A stretch of DNA of 64,000 nt from Eutrigla gurnardus (GCA_963514095.1 OY741275.1:27696148-27760147), one strand, 5' to 3'. Shown: positions 24,085-35,312, numbered from the stretch's first letter. Numbers and translations are program-made. Notes: generated by a model from the letters alone, not told the origin.

Positions 24085-24990
24085 CACTGGTCTGTAGATG
24101 TAGATTGGTCTGTAGGTGTGGTCTGTAGATGTAGACTGGTCTGTAGGTGTAGAATGGTCTGTAGGTGTAGGCTGGTCTGTAGGTGTGGTCTGTAGATGTA
24201 GACTGGTCTGTAGGTGTAGAATGGTCTGTAGGTGTAGACTGGTCTGTAGGTGTAGAATGGTCTGTAGATGTAGACTGGTCTGTAGGTGTAGAATGGTCTG
24301 TAGGTGTAGACTGGTCTGTAGGTGTGGTCTGTAGGTGTAGGCTGGTCTGTAGGTGTGGTCTGTAGATGTAGACTGGTCTGTAGGTGTAGAATGGTCTGTA
24401 GATGTAGACTGGTCTGTAGGTGTAGAATGGTCTGTAGGTGTAGACTGGTCTGTAGGTGTAGAATAGTCTGTAGGTGTAGACTGGTCTGTAGATGTAGATT
24501 GGTCTGTAGGTGTGGTCTGTAGGTGTAGAATGGTCTGTAGGTGTAGAATGGTCTGTAGGTGTAGACTGGTCTGTAGATGTAGATTGGTCTGTAGGTGTGG
24601 TCTGTAGATGTAGACTGGTCGGTAGGTGTGGTCTGTAGGTGTAGAATGGTCTGTAGGTGTAGGCTGGTCTGTAGGTGTGGTCTGTAGATGTAGACTGGTC
24701 TGTAGGTGTAGACTGGTCTGTAGGTGTAGAATGGTCTGTAGGTGTAGACTGGTCTGTAGGTGTAGAATGGTCTGTAGGTGTAGACTGGTCTGTAGGTGTA
24801 GACTGGTCTGTAGGTGTAGAATGGTCTGTAGGTGTAGACTGGTCTGTAGGTGTAGAATGGTCTGTAGATGTAGACTGGTCTGTAGGTGTAGAATGGTCTG
24901 TAGGTGTAGACTGGTCTGTAGGTGTAGACTGGTCTGTAGGTGTAGAATGGTCTGTAGGTGTAGACTGGTCTGTAGGTGTAGGCTGTCCTG
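24085..24990. repeat. 18-bp minisatellite (TCTGTAGGTGTAGACTGG)
   Basis: About 50 units of 18 bp with GACTGG, GAATGG and GGCTGG ends, plus 13-bp short units (TCTGTAGGTGTGG). Because 18 is divisible by 3, a 366-residue minus-strand Ser-Thr-Pro-Thr-Asp frame and several plus-strand frames stay open; these are artefacts. Confidence 0.95.
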
Positions 24991-25201
24991 TCCTGGTTCT
25001 TGTCAGAAATAGATTAAATGTGGCCAGAAGTATATGGACAATCATTGGTGTAACTGTATGGATGTTACCATTCAGCTGTCCACATACTTTTGTCCGTGTG
25101 TTACCTGTGTTTCCAGCTCGTAGCCGCTAGGCAGCGACCTCATTATCCACAGCAGTTATCTCCCCCTCCTCCCCCTTCAGTGGTTCAGGTGATCTGCTCT
25201 C

Positions 25202-25203
<2 letters not shown>

Positions 25204-25260
<57 letters not shown>
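25204..25260. repeat. (GA)28 microsatellite
   Basis: Uninterrupted GA dinucleotide run. Confidence 0.97.
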
Positions 25261-25262
<2 letters not shown>

Positions 25263-26181
25263 GGTTTCATCTCTCATTACCTTGCAGTGAGCGGCAGGAT
25301 GTGGACGCAGCACCTGGACCAGGAAGATCTGTTAGATCTGATCCATCTGTGGCAATATAGACGGACTCTGACTATTATTATTATTACATTAGTATTATTA
25401 TTATTCTTGGATCTATCAGAACGGACTGCTGGATGTTTAATGTGCTGATGGAACAGGTACGTTATCTTTCTCTTTATTATCCCGAGTCCCGCCTCCTCCT
25501 CCAACGGAAAGCTGTGATTGGATGAATAACACGACAAAGCTCTAATATTTCGATTAGTCTGTCCAGAAAACGAGTCGAAACATTTATCTGTTTGCAACGT
25601 TCTGTCGATGTGTCCAGACTGGACATTTGATCTTTTTCAAGAGGAAACAAACTTATGTTGGACATGTTTCTGGAGAAGTAAAGAGGCGAGCTGGCCGACC
25701 GTGGAGGAGGTGAACCTGTCGACCTGTTTCCAGCAGATGAAACTGAAGCAGAACAAGAGTTTTTTATTAAAGTTCTGCGTGTTTGAACTGACGAGCAGAC
25801 ACATGGCGTGAGAACGTTCTCTGCAGCACCTGCAGCCACACAGAGCCTCTGTTCACTGTTACATACCTTCTGATGACCACCTGCCCGGAAACTCAGAGCC
25901 CCAAACCTCCTCACCCCCTCACCCTCCTCACCCGCCTCACAAACAGCTGGGGGCATTTGTTTGTCTGAGAGAAAGGGTTTGAGCGGAGGAGGAGGGGAGG
26001 ATGAGGAGACCGGGAGGAGGGGGGAGGAGGGGGAGGAGATTAATGTGTCTTTGTAAAGGGTCTGCCCTGGGATGTGTCGTCTCTGCTTTGTCCTCGTCTC
26101 CGTGAATGGACACAAAGGACGGACGGCTGCAGACAATAAGAGCTCTGTGAGATCAGCAGGTCCAACAATGGAGGAGCTGGT

Positions 26182-27022
26182 GTTCATGTGTTCATATTCA
26201 TGTATTCATGTGTTCATGTTCATATTCATGTGTTCATGTCCATGTGTTCATGTTCATATTCATGTGATCATGTGTTCATGTTCATATTCATGTGTTCATG
26301 TTCATATTCATGTGATCATGTTCATATTCATGTGTTCATGTGTTCATGTTCATATTCATGTGTTCATGTACATGTGTTCACATTCATGTGTTCATGTTCA
26401 TATTCATGTGATCATGTTCATATTCATGTGTTCATGTGTTCATGTTCATATTCATGTGTTCATGTTCATATTCATGTGTTCATGTACATGTGTTCACATT
26501 CATGTGTTCATGTTCATATTCATTGTTCATGTTCATATTCATGTGTTCATGTGTTCATGTTCATATTCATGTGATCATGTTCATATTCATGTGTTCATGT
26601 TCATATTCATGTGTTCATGTTCATATTCATGTGTTCATGTACATGTGTTCACATTCATGTGTTCATGTTCATATTCATTGTTCATGTTCATATTCATGTG
26701 TTCATGTGTTCATGTGTTCATGTGTTCATGTTCATATTCATGTGTTCATGTACATGTGTTCACATTCATGTGTTCATGTTCATATTCATTGTTCATGTTC
26801 ATATTCATGTGTTCATGTGCTCATGTTCATATTCATGTGTTCATGTGTCCATGTTCATAGTCATGTGTCCATGTTCATATTCATGTGTTCATATTCATAT
26901 GTTTATGTGTTCATGTTCATGTGTTCATGTTCATATTCATGTGTGCATGTTCATGTGTTCATATTCATGTGTTCATATTCATGTGTTCATGTGCTCATGT
27001 TCATATTCATGTGTTCATGTGT
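26182..27022. repeat. TTCATGTTCATATTCATGTG minisatellite
   Basis: About 840 bp made of TTCATG-based units (GTTCATGTTCATATTCAT, GTGTTCATGTACATGTGTTC, and so on). Higher-order blocks of 100-150 bp recur (for example 26436-26530 and 26605-26700). Phe/Met/Cys/Ser/His frames are artefacts. Confidence 0.93.
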
Positions 27023-27539
27023 GTAGTAATAAAATGGCGGACAGTGTTTTGGGTGAGATATGAGTCGGCTGCGTTGCCCCGGTGACATCTGCCACTCTGA
27101 CAGTCATGTGACCCGGCGGGCAAACAGCATGGTGAATGGCTTTTGTTAGCGAGGTCACCCACCGACCAGCTGACCGAACAATCACAACACAGACAGACAC
27201 ACACACACACACACACACAGCGACCTGCTGCTTTACACTGAAGATTTAAGGTGGATTCATTCCTGTTTCTTCCTCTTTGGTCTCAACAGTCCACCTTTAG
27301 TTCAGTATTCTAAACAACGTTGGTGTTTGGGGACTATTTAAAGTGGTGGAGGGTGAACGCTGCTTCTTCTTCAGGTCACATTCCTGCAGCTAAAAGGCAA
27401 CCAGCACAATGGTGGTGGTGGGGGTGGGGTATCCTACACGTTCGACCACACAACGAGTGTTCACATCTCACTTTTCAGCTCTTTCTTTGCTCGGTATTAC
27501 CCGCTCTAAATCCTGCTGGTCACACCTCTTATTAAAGCC

Positions 27540-27730
27540 GGTCTGTCCCACGCCACCAACCCCCCCCCAACTCCCCCTCTTGGTATTCAGCCCAGGTCAG
27601 CAGATTTCGGCCTGGCCCACCGTAGCTCCCCTTTTTAATTTGCACCTGTTGTGCAGTTGTCCGGGAGGCGAGCGCCGCAGACAAAGATCATATTATTAGC
27701 AGATATTCTCAGACTTAATCTCCCCGGACC
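27540..27730. promoter_or_regulatory. Candidate conserved noncoding block near the end of intron 1
   Basis: Complex unique sequence with TTTTTAATTTGCACCTGTTG (a ZEB/E-box CACCTG next to a TAAT core) and CAAAGATCATATTATTAGCAG (a TCF/LEF-like CAAAGATC). No ORF or repeat structure. The enhancer reading is an inference from motif texture only. Confidence 0.28.
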
Positions 27731-28394
27731 GTCTCATTGGTCCTCTGGCGTCTCATTGGTCCTCCTGGCATCTCATTGGTCCTCCTGGGAACCTGAACGT
27801 TGCCACGTAAACGTTCAGCAGATCCCCGGAGGAGCAGCCGAGCTGGCCGACGCCTCTTCTTACAGCTTTATTAGGAAACGCCGACGTGAAAATGAGGCTG
27901 AAATGTTCCCTTTTCCTTGGGGCCTCCTCGCCGGTTCCCATGATGTCATCCCCCCTCCAGCTGACAGCTGACCAGTTAAACCTCCAGCAGAAACATAAAC
28001 TACTTTGAAGTACATTTTGTAGTAAATTCGACAGTTTGCTGACGATGTGTACTTCTACTGCAGTAAAACTTTCAGTCGTTGTACTTTAACATTTTGGTTT
28101 GAGAACATTTACTTGAAGTGTTTCTGTGAAGAGTCACATGTTGCTGCAGAAGTTGACTTCCTGTTTCCCCCTGGCCCCAGGCTTTATGCTAAGCTATGCT
28201 ATGCTAACCAGTTGTGAACTGTCAAATGAAACACAGAAGGTGTACTTGTCCATGTCCCCCATGTGAACCAGGTTTATGTTGGAATATTTACTTCAGTCCC
28301 CTGATAGTCTGAAAGAGTCCAGAATAGGAATGTGACTCCTCCTCCTGGTCCTGGTCCTGGTCTAACAGGTGTTCTTGTCTCTGCTGTGTTTCAG

Positions 28395-28691
28395 TGTTGA
28401 ACTATGAGAACCTGGTGGAGACGGGTTCGGAAACCGACGAGGACGACCGGACTCTGGTCTCGGAGGAGAACGGCTTCTCTAACGGAGGAGGAGGACCAGG
28501 AGGTGGGTCGGGATCAGGAGGAGGCGAGGATGAGGAGGTGGGCAGTCCTGCCGGGGTCCCCTCTCTGGAGGCGTCACCCCGGGTTGCCCATGCCCTGTTG
28601 TCCTACCGGGACCAGGAGGACTCAGAGGGACTACAGAGACACCATCAGCGCTGGAGACTGGGAGACGACGACAGACACCTGAACGGTGCCG
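28395..28691 (+). CDS. zeb2: zeb2 coding exon 2
   Basis: Residues 25-123. Begins VLNYENLVETGSETDEDD, matching the conserved ZEB2 start of this exon (VVNYDNVVDTGSETDEED in human). It then carries a glycine/glutamate-rich stretch (GGGGPGGGSGSGGGEDEE) that has no equivalent in the mammalian protein, followed by SPRVAHALL, equivalent to human SPHVSQALL. Acceptor TTTCAG|TG, donor CCG|GTAAGT, phase 1 in and out. The glycine block is encoded by GGAGGA-rich DNA, so local replication slippage is a plausible origin. Confidence 0.95.
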
Positions 28692-29133
28692 GTAAGTCCT
28701 CAGACCAGGTTTTACATCTGGGAGGGGGATCTGAGTCCAGGCCAGTGTTTGTAGACTGATGACATCACGGTGATGACAAGATCACCGAGAAGTGAGGAGC
28801 TCGTTATTCCTCCATCTTGTCTCTGAGGACAGAAAATAGACAAAGAGTCGCCATTTTAGAAAAACAACAAGAGAAGAAGAAGAAGAGTCGAGTCCACAGA
28901 GACTAAGACGAGTCCCAGTGTTCCCAGCATGGTTACTGGTCTGCTGGTTTACACCTCCTCCACTCGCTTTCATCATGTCTATGGTGATATTAGAATATAC
29001 GCTTAATTTCTTCAGCTTGAGGACCAATGGGATTAGTATTAGTAATTAGTAATAATTATTATTATATATGATACTTATTAGAATAATAATAATAATAATA
29101 TCATTATTATAATAATAAATATGTTTCTATTAA

Positions 29134-29171
<38 letters not shown>

Positions 29172-29364
29172 CATATATAAAATATACATTTATAAAATCT
29201 ATTTTTTCATCTTATAGTGAACATTTCTATTTAATTTAATTGGATAATTGTTCATCTTTTATTAGGTGATGTATATTTATATACGTATGTAACATATTTT
29301 ACAATAATTTTAAGGGCGGAGCAGAAGACTAAATGTTTCTGTTTTCTGTGATTTTATTGAACAG
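28692..29364. other. zeb2 intron 2
   Basis: AT-rich. It contains an AAT/ATT-rich block (29030-29120) and a (TA)n run at 29139-29166. No gene seen. Confidence 0.9.
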
Positions 29365-29430
29365 ACGACCAGAAGGAGGACGAATATGAAGCCGTCAGTC
29401 CGGAGGTGACTCTGCACGCGAACAGTACAG
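29365..29430 (+). CDS. zeb2: zeb2 coding exon 3
   Basis: Residues 124-145, a 66-nt exon encoding DDQKEDEYEAVSPEVTLHAN and ST before the split codon. It corresponds to the human segment EMKEDYDTMGPEATIQTA. It belongs to the acidic region upstream of the first finger cluster. Acceptor AACAG|AC, donor ACAG|GTGACA. It is in phase 1 on both sides, so skipping would keep the frame. Confidence 0.92.
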
Positions 29431-30134
29431 GTGACAATAACAACAACAACAACAACATGTATAAATATTTATACATGTACATATAATACACATAAACAAA
29501 CACAGGATGTTTGTGCGTCATTGTCTGTGTCAACCTCCAAGGAAGCGTTGACATTTTGTTGATTCATATCTAAGGAAGTACGGAAACTTTTTTTTAAAAT
29601 AGACATTTTTGGAATTTTTTATGACAAAATAGAATTCATGAAGTTTCAATTATGAGATAATATGTAAAAATAATTTAAATAGCAACATTATTATCATAAT
29701 TCTGAAGTTGTTTTTGAGAATATTTCAAAATGACTTGATAATTCTGACTAAGTGTGTCATAATTTTCCTTCATAATTTCTTCTTCATACAGTATTTTCTT
29801 GGCTTATCAAATAATGTTGAATTCTGACGTATCTGGTGAATTTTACTTTCTGTTTCAGGCCTCCATCTTTTAGACATCAGAGGCCTCACTTTCACTTTCA
29901 CTCTATGAAAGTTTAATTCAAGTTTCTTGTTTGACTTGGTATGAACAATACTTTATACTCAGTTAAATGATTGTTTATGAATGGTTGATATATTTTGAAC
30001 TGACTTGAGGAACAGAGGTATCTAAAAGAGAGCGTAGGACAGTAGATACGTATGAAGTCACTGTTTCACTCAGAACCTACGTTTCTATGCAGATGATGGA
30101 GTTTTAGAATCGTCTGTTTGTTTCCTGTCTCCAG
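29431..30134. other. zeb2 intron 3
   Basis: AT-rich with a short AAC repeat just after the donor. No gene or clear mobile element seen. Confidence 0.85.
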
Positions 30135-30329
30135 TCAAGCGGCTGGACGGCGTCTCTGAGCTGGACGAGTACTTCCTGAAACGTAAACTGGATGAGGGAG
30201 ACGGTCACCCGGCAACCATCGCCGAGTACCTACAGCGCAGCGACACCGCCATCATTTACCCAGAAGCCCCAGAAGAGGTGACACGACTGGGGACGCCTGA
30301 AGCCAGCGGTCAGGATGAGAGCGAGCAGG
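30135..30329 (+). CDS. zeb2: zeb2 coding exon 4
   Basis: Residues 146-210. Carries ELDEYFLKRKLDEGDGHP and the almost invariant ZEB block EYLQRSDTAIIYPEAPEE, then RLGTPEASGQDE. These match human ZEB2 closely. Acceptor CTCCAG|TC, donor CAGG|GTGAGG, phase 1 in and out. Only a 110-bp intron separates it from the next exon. Confidence 0.95.
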
Positions 30330-30439
30330 GTGAGGCGAGGCCAACACCTCGAACTACAATGACCGAATACTGAACAACCTCATGAACTACATGTTTGTGT
30401 TTGGCATCAGCTTCATTCCCTGACCTTTGTCCGTCTCAG

Positions 30440-30654
30440 ACCTGCTTTCCGGCTCACCCGACGACTTTGCCCAGCTGCTCACGTGTCCATACTGCGACCG
30501 CGGCTACAAGCGCCTGACGTCTCTGAAGGAACACATCAAGTACCGCCACGAGAAGAACGAGGAGAACTTCAGCTGCCCGCTGTGTGCCGACGCCTTCGCC
30601 CACCGCACACAGCTGGAGCGTCACATGACCACGCACAAACCCGCCAGAGACCAG
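30440..30654 (+). CDS. zeb2: zeb2 coding exon 5 (zinc fingers 1 and 2)
   Basis: Residues 211-282. Encodes finger 1 (C226, C229, H242, H247; core CPYCDRGYKRLTSLKEH) and finger 2 (C256, C259, H272, H276; core CPLCADAFAHRTQLERH), the start of the N-terminal DNA-binding cluster. Both are C2H2 with all ligands intact. Finger 2 has ADAFAH where human has SYTFAY. Acceptor GTCTCAG|AC, donor CCAG|GTAACA, ending in phase 0. Confidence 0.96.
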
Positions 30655-30799
30655 GTAACACACAGAACCGCCATGTGATGGCACAGAAAGCAGTCAGGTG
30701 TCTTCAGAGGCGTTGACTTTATTTATTTGTGATTTACATAAGACATGAAAAGACGAGACGTGATAGATTATTAAAAGAATAAACATCTCAAATATACAA

Positions 30800-30852
30800 T
30801 TTTCTCAATTAACAGAACACGATGGAGCCTTGGGGAACTCCACGGATCATTT
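30800..30852 (-). pseudogene. LINE reverse-transcriptase relic
   Basis: The minus strand reads KMIRGVPQGSIVFC then stop, the core of the reverse-transcriptase motif RGVPQGSIL. It is very short, so the call rests on this motif alone. Confidence 0.4.
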
Positions 30853-31909
30853 TTGTTTAGTCAGACATTTAAGGATTGATTCCAGTGTGAGACCATAGGT
30901 TGATCTAATTGATTAGTGGATTGATAGATAAATATTCAGTCACTAGTTTGGTAATGGATTCAATCTCATCCAACCATTTGGTGGTTTTAGCTCCTCGGGT
31001 GCATAATGACTTTCCTTTGTCATTGACGTTGAAACGAGACATTAGAATACATTATCTCAGATTCTTATAATTATATATACTTATTCACTTCCTTCTATAG
31101 ACTAAAGGATTAACAGAGACAATACTTAACATCTCTCTCAACGCTGGTGCGTGAACCACGTTTCCCATCAGCCATCGTGTCTTCACATGTTCAGCTTCAG
31201 AGCTGGAGACTCTTAAATCTCAGCTCAATGTCTTTATGTCCAACAGACTCACAAACTCATGTTTTATGTCATTTGAATGGAGATACCCCTAAAGGTCCCT
31301 CCCAGTCCTCCCAGTCCTTCCCAGTTCTCCCAGTCGGTCCAGTGACATGGATTTATTCAGGCCGTCTGACTTTGGATCTCAGCTGTTGCTGGACCTGAAT
31401 CTGGAGCAGATGAGATTATATAAAGCCCGGTTCAGGTCTCAGACCTGTAAATATCTTTAGTGCAGCATGTAAACACAGTTCAGGGTGTTAGACAGTAATC
31501 TAATGAAACGCTGCAGTGAATGACTTCCTGCACACGCCCGAACGCCCCATGATCCTAAACTCCCGTCAAAGTCACCAGCTCACCACCGAATCATTCAATT
31601 TACCAAGTCCACTGATCATAATGAGATTTCCTCAGTTAAACCGCGACCGCGGCTCCCAGCCTTCATACCTGACCCCCCTCCAACCGGGACCAGATGGTCT
31701 TTAAATCATCATAATCCTCTAATGACTTGAAGTGCTTGTTTATTTGTGTCCTTCCTGTTAAAGAGAGACGGGTTCTCACTACGACATCACTCATGACATC
31801 ACAATCACAAACATTCACAATCCAGCTGTTGGTTGTACACAGTACATACGTGTACAAGTACATCATTAATTAGAATAAACACTGTGGGCATGGGCAGCAA
31901 GTATTACAA

Positions 31910-32175
31910 TGAAGTAGTAGGTGTAAGTTCAGTTGTAAGTTTTAGAATGAAGTATATAGTTCAGGTATAAATATTAGTATAAAATATGTAGTTCAGGTAT
32001 AAGTATAAGAATAACATATTAAGTGCAGGTACAAGTACAAGAATAAAATATGTAGTTCAGGTATAAGTATTAGTATAAAATATGTAGTTCAAGTATAAGT
32101 ATTAGTATAAAATGTGTAGTGCAGGTATACCTACTAGTATAAAATGTGTAGTGCAGGTATAAGTATTAGTAATTA
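31910..32175. repeat. About 30-bp tandem repeat (AAAATATGTAGTTCAGGTATAAGTATTAGTAT)
   Basis: Eight to nine diverged units in zeb2 intron 5, each with TAGT(G/T)CAGGTATAAGTA. Confidence 0.88.
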
Positions 32176-32334
32176 CTGTGTTTTATTAAATCCATAATAA
32201 TGAAACAAATCTTTTTGTTTCTGATTTTGTAACAGATTCTGTTTAAAGTTTAATATTTGATATAAAATGTTATAAATGAACTACAGAGCAGCGACGTTGT
32301 GAAGCTTATTTCCCAGTGAAATCAACAGAAATGA

Positions 32335-32376
<42 letters not shown>

Positions 32377-32719
32377 GTGTCTCTCTCTCTCTCACATCGA
32401 CTCTTTACATCCACTACAGTCTGACGGGGGGGGGGGGGGGGGGGGGGTGTCATCTCCCGTGGGTCTGTTTGTTTATCTCTTTATTTGCATTTCAAATGTG
32501 GTGAAACTGAGAAACGGTTACCTCTGAGCAGCCGGCCCACACGGTTTCTCAGAATGTGCTGCAGATAAGACGACTTTGAGGATCTTTCTTCGCTATCAGA
32601 TCTGCTTCACTAAATACTATTACATTTCCCCGTCAGCTGCCGTTCCACTGTAATCTGCTTGCTGACTCCCACTCGTCCTCCATCACATGATAACTCTTCT
32701 CTTTGTTTTCTGTCTGCAG

Positions 32720-32828
32720 CCACCACTGCTCAACGACGCTGCTGGAAACCGCAAGTTTAAATGCGTCGAGTGTGGAAAAGCCTTCAAGTACAAACATCAC
32801 CTGAAGGAGCACCTTCGCATTCACAGTG
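32720..32828 (+). CDS. zeb2: zeb2 coding exon 6 (zinc finger 3)
   Basis: Residues 283-318. After a short linker (PPLLNDAAGN) it encodes finger 3 (C297, C300, H313, H317; core CVECGKAFKYKHHLKEH), nearly identical to human. The finger-to-finger linker HSGEKPY is split by the intron: the exon ends S-G(first base). Acceptor CTGCAG|CC, donor AGTG|GTGAGT, ending in phase 1. Confidence 0.96.
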
Positions 32829-33269
32829 GTGAGTCGTCGGCCAATTGAATGATACTCGGCTCGCTGACTCATCACCTGTTTCATACATTAAAGATTGACG
32901 CGACAGAATGAACCATGACTGAATTGATCTTTCGCCTTTAACAGCTCAAACACTGAGCCACGAATGATTCACATTACACACTTATGTCAAGTCCTTCTTC
33001 TAGTACTCACTGTGATCCTGCTGATAAAATACTGGTTGTGTTGCCAGATTTGACAAGAAAAGAAAAATATGTATTGACCCACTAGGTTTTTATTACATAG
33101 TCGACCAAATGTGTCAAATAATTATTATGGGGAAAAAACGAGCTGAATCATCAAATTCTAACCTGACTTCAGATCTGACATCAAAGTTCAGATGGTCCAA
33201 AATAAGTTCAAATTGTCAAAAGCAACAAAAACACCTGCAGAATCAAATACAAAGTAAAGAGTGTATCAG

Positions 33270-33416
33270 GAGCAGTGGGAAGCTCCCGGGTTTTGGAGTT
33301 CCATGCCTTGCTCAAGGGCTCCCAGCGGTGCCCTGGAGGCAAACTGGCACCTCTCTAGATACCAGTCCACACCCTGTACTCTGGTTGCAAGCCGAGTCCC
33401 CATAGACTGAACTACA
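33270..33416 (-). mobile_element. tRNA-headed SINE, minus strand, beside a zeb2 acceptor
   Basis: Read on the minus strand it starts GTAGTTCAGTCTATGGGGAC (A-box-like), continues through GTGTGGACTGGTATCTAGAG and AGGTGCCAGTTTGCCTCC, and ends near CCCTTGAGCAAGGC. This arrangement is typical of an abundant tRNA-derived SINE of spiny-rayed fishes. The B-box is degraded. The tRNA end lies about 47 bp upstream of the zeb2 exon 7 boundary. Family name not assigned. Confidence 0.65.
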
Positions 33417-33462
33417 AGATCCAACTGTAATTATTTGAAACTGAAAGATATTTGTGTTGCAG

Positions 33463-35312
33463 GTGAGAAGCCATACGAGTGCTCCAACTGTAAGAAGCGA
33501 TTCTCCCACTCTGGATCCTACAGCTCCCACATCAGCAGCAAGAAATGCATCGGCCTCATCACTGTCAACGGACGAGTACGCAATGGAAACAAGCCCGGGT
33601 CCTCACCCAACTCCACGACCTCATCACCTGGAAGCCCCGCCCTCGCACAGCTCCGCCACAAACTGGAAAACGGGCGCCCACTCGGCCCCCCAGACCAGCA
33701 GGGTCAGCTCGACATCAAAGCCGAGCCGATGGACTTCAACGAGTATCGGCTACTGATGTCCTCTCAGCACGGGTTTGGGGGACCAGGGGCCTCCCCAAGT
33801 CCCCTTCAACATCTGGGAGGCATGGGGCTAGACCTCCCCCTGCTGGGCTTCTCAGGGTCTTTAGGGAACAACCTAAATGAGGTGCAGAAGGTGCTTCAGA
33901 TTGTGGACAATACAGTGTGCAGGCAGAAGATGGATGGGAACCCAGAAGAGATTTCCAAGCTCAGGGCCTACATGAAGGAGCTAGGAGCCCAGATGGAGGA
34001 ACAGAGGCTGTCCCAGGCCAGTTTCCAGGTGGTGAGCCAAGGCAGCCCCACAAAGAGCATCATCGACTACACACTGGAGAAGGTCAATGAGGCCAAGAGT
34101 CTGATAGATGACTCCAAGAGGCAAGTGGACATCAAGAAGGAGAAGCCAAACCACACAGCTGATCTTGGTGGAGAGGAGAAACCTCACAATGGCCATAACC
34201 ATTTCCTGGCGTTCTCCTGCCAGTACTGCAAGGAGACCTTCCCCGGGCCCATCCCGCTGCACCAACACGAGCGCTACCTGTGTAAAATGAACGAGGAGAT
34301 CAAAGCAGTCCTGCAACCGTCCAACAGCAGTCCTGTTGGACGCAGGGCAGCATTACCCTCCGAGCTGTCCTGCAACGATCGGGCGACCAGCCCCATTAAC
34401 CCTTTCAAGGACCACGTGTCGGTGCTCAAGGCGTACTTTGCCATGAACACTGAGCCCAACTCAGAGGAACTGCTCAAGATTTCAACTGCTGTAGGCCTTC
34501 CTCAAGAGTTTGTCAAGCAGTGGTTCGCCCAGTGGAAGAACCAAAACCACCATGGAGGTATTCTGAGGAAAAAGTCGCCGCCTCCTGACCGCGGTGGACC
34601 AGACGTCAACCACAGCTTTAGCCAGTCAGCAATGTCCCTTCCTACCATAGATTTACAGGGAGGCTTCACTAATGGTGATGCCTCCCACAGACTCACAAAG
34701 GTCAACCAGTTTACAGCCAACAGGCAAACAACAGGGGACAAACCACTAGACCCCTTGGACCACTTGAGGAGCAACACGCCTTCACCCCTCAACCTTTCTT
34801 CAACTTCCTCCAAAAATTCTCAGAGTAGCTCTTACACTCCAAACAGCCTAGCTTCTGAGGATGCCCATGGGGATATACCACTGGATCTGTCGCTGCCCAA
34901 ACACATGGCCCAGAGGCTCATGAAGCTCCCCAGGCGCAACGGTTTCATCATTGAGCCCAATGGCGAGGCGCTAGGACGAGATCTGGTGTCCAGGCCCCTA
35001 GATCTGGTCAACATCAAGAAGGAAGTCCTTAGTTCTGATGGTGGAGGGAACTCCATGGAGAAAAGCACCAGTCCCATCTTTGGGATTAATCCCTTTGCTG
35101 GTCCCGTCTACACTTCTCTACCACCTCACGGAGCATTTCCTCCACCCACCTTCATGTCTCCTGCCCAGGCCACCATCCCAGGCCTGAGGCACTACCCAGG
35201 CCTCGATCACATGAGCTTCCTGCCCCACATGGCCTATACCTACGCCACCGAGGCAGCCACATTTGCTGAAATGCAGCAGAGGAGAAAGTACCAACGGAAA
35301 CCTGGTTTCCAG
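33463..35312 (+). CDS. zeb2: zeb2 coding exon 7 (finger 4, SMAD-binding, homeodomain-like, CtBP motifs)
   Basis: The large central exon, residues 319-935. It opens with the linker GEKPYEC and finger 4, a C-C-H-C finger (C325, C328, H341, C347). Next come IKAEPMDF (a sumoylation-type IKAE at K404), the SMAD-binding core NEVQKVLQIVDNTV (about 455-479), KSIIDYTLEKVNEAK, a lone finger (C571, C574, H587, C592; PGPIPLHQHERYLC), and the homeodomain-like segment SPINPFKDHVSVLKAYFAMN through FVKQWFAQWK (about 628-678). CtBP-type motifs are PLNLS (760) and PLDLSLPK (791). A second IKKE sumoylation-type site is at 836-839. It ends with MSFLPHMAYTY and RRKYQRKPGFQ. Donor CAG|GTAAAA, phase 0. The open frame continues past the donor to 35390, but those residues are intron. 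The long uninterrupted frame is like other ZEB genes. Confidence 0.97.

Larger units (their letters stand above)
3718..28394. other. zeb2 intron 1 (24.7 kb): repeat-rich, no credible gene
   Basis: Donor GTAAGA at 3718; acceptor TTTCAG ending at 28394. It contains at least fifteen separate minisatellites or long microsatellites, a complete hAT element (22899-23838), a poly(A)-tailed micro-retroinsert (19109-19178) and LINE and other repeat pieces. Long frames inside it, including a 366-residue minus-strand frame at 23945-25045 and a 283-residue one at 13151-14002, are tandem repeats read through. Remaining unique blocks (for example 6055-6262 and 11490-11830) are candidate regulatory DNA. Intron 1 is also very long in mammalian ZEB2. 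Confidence 0.85.
30655..32719. other. zeb2 intron 5
   Basis: Contains a LINE reverse-transcriptase relic (about 30811-30850), a tandem repeat at 31910-32175, a CT microsatellite (32337-32394) and a poly(G) run (32426-32447). A stretch at 32500-32700 close to the acceptor is unique and complex. No gene seen. Confidence 0.85.

Noticed and set aside
23945..25045. 366-residue minus-strand open frame (Ser-Thr-Pro-Thr-Asp repeats)
   Set aside because: It is the 18-bp minisatellite read through; the unit is a multiple of three so no stop can arise. No unique domain, no splice context.
26072..27063. Cys/Ser/His/Phe-rich frames of 128-262 residues
   Set aside because: TTCATG-based minisatellite in zeb2 intron 1.
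33545..34813. Several overlapping open frames within zeb2 exon 7 on both strands
   Set aside because: Shadows of the real exon frame; none has a recognisable domain.
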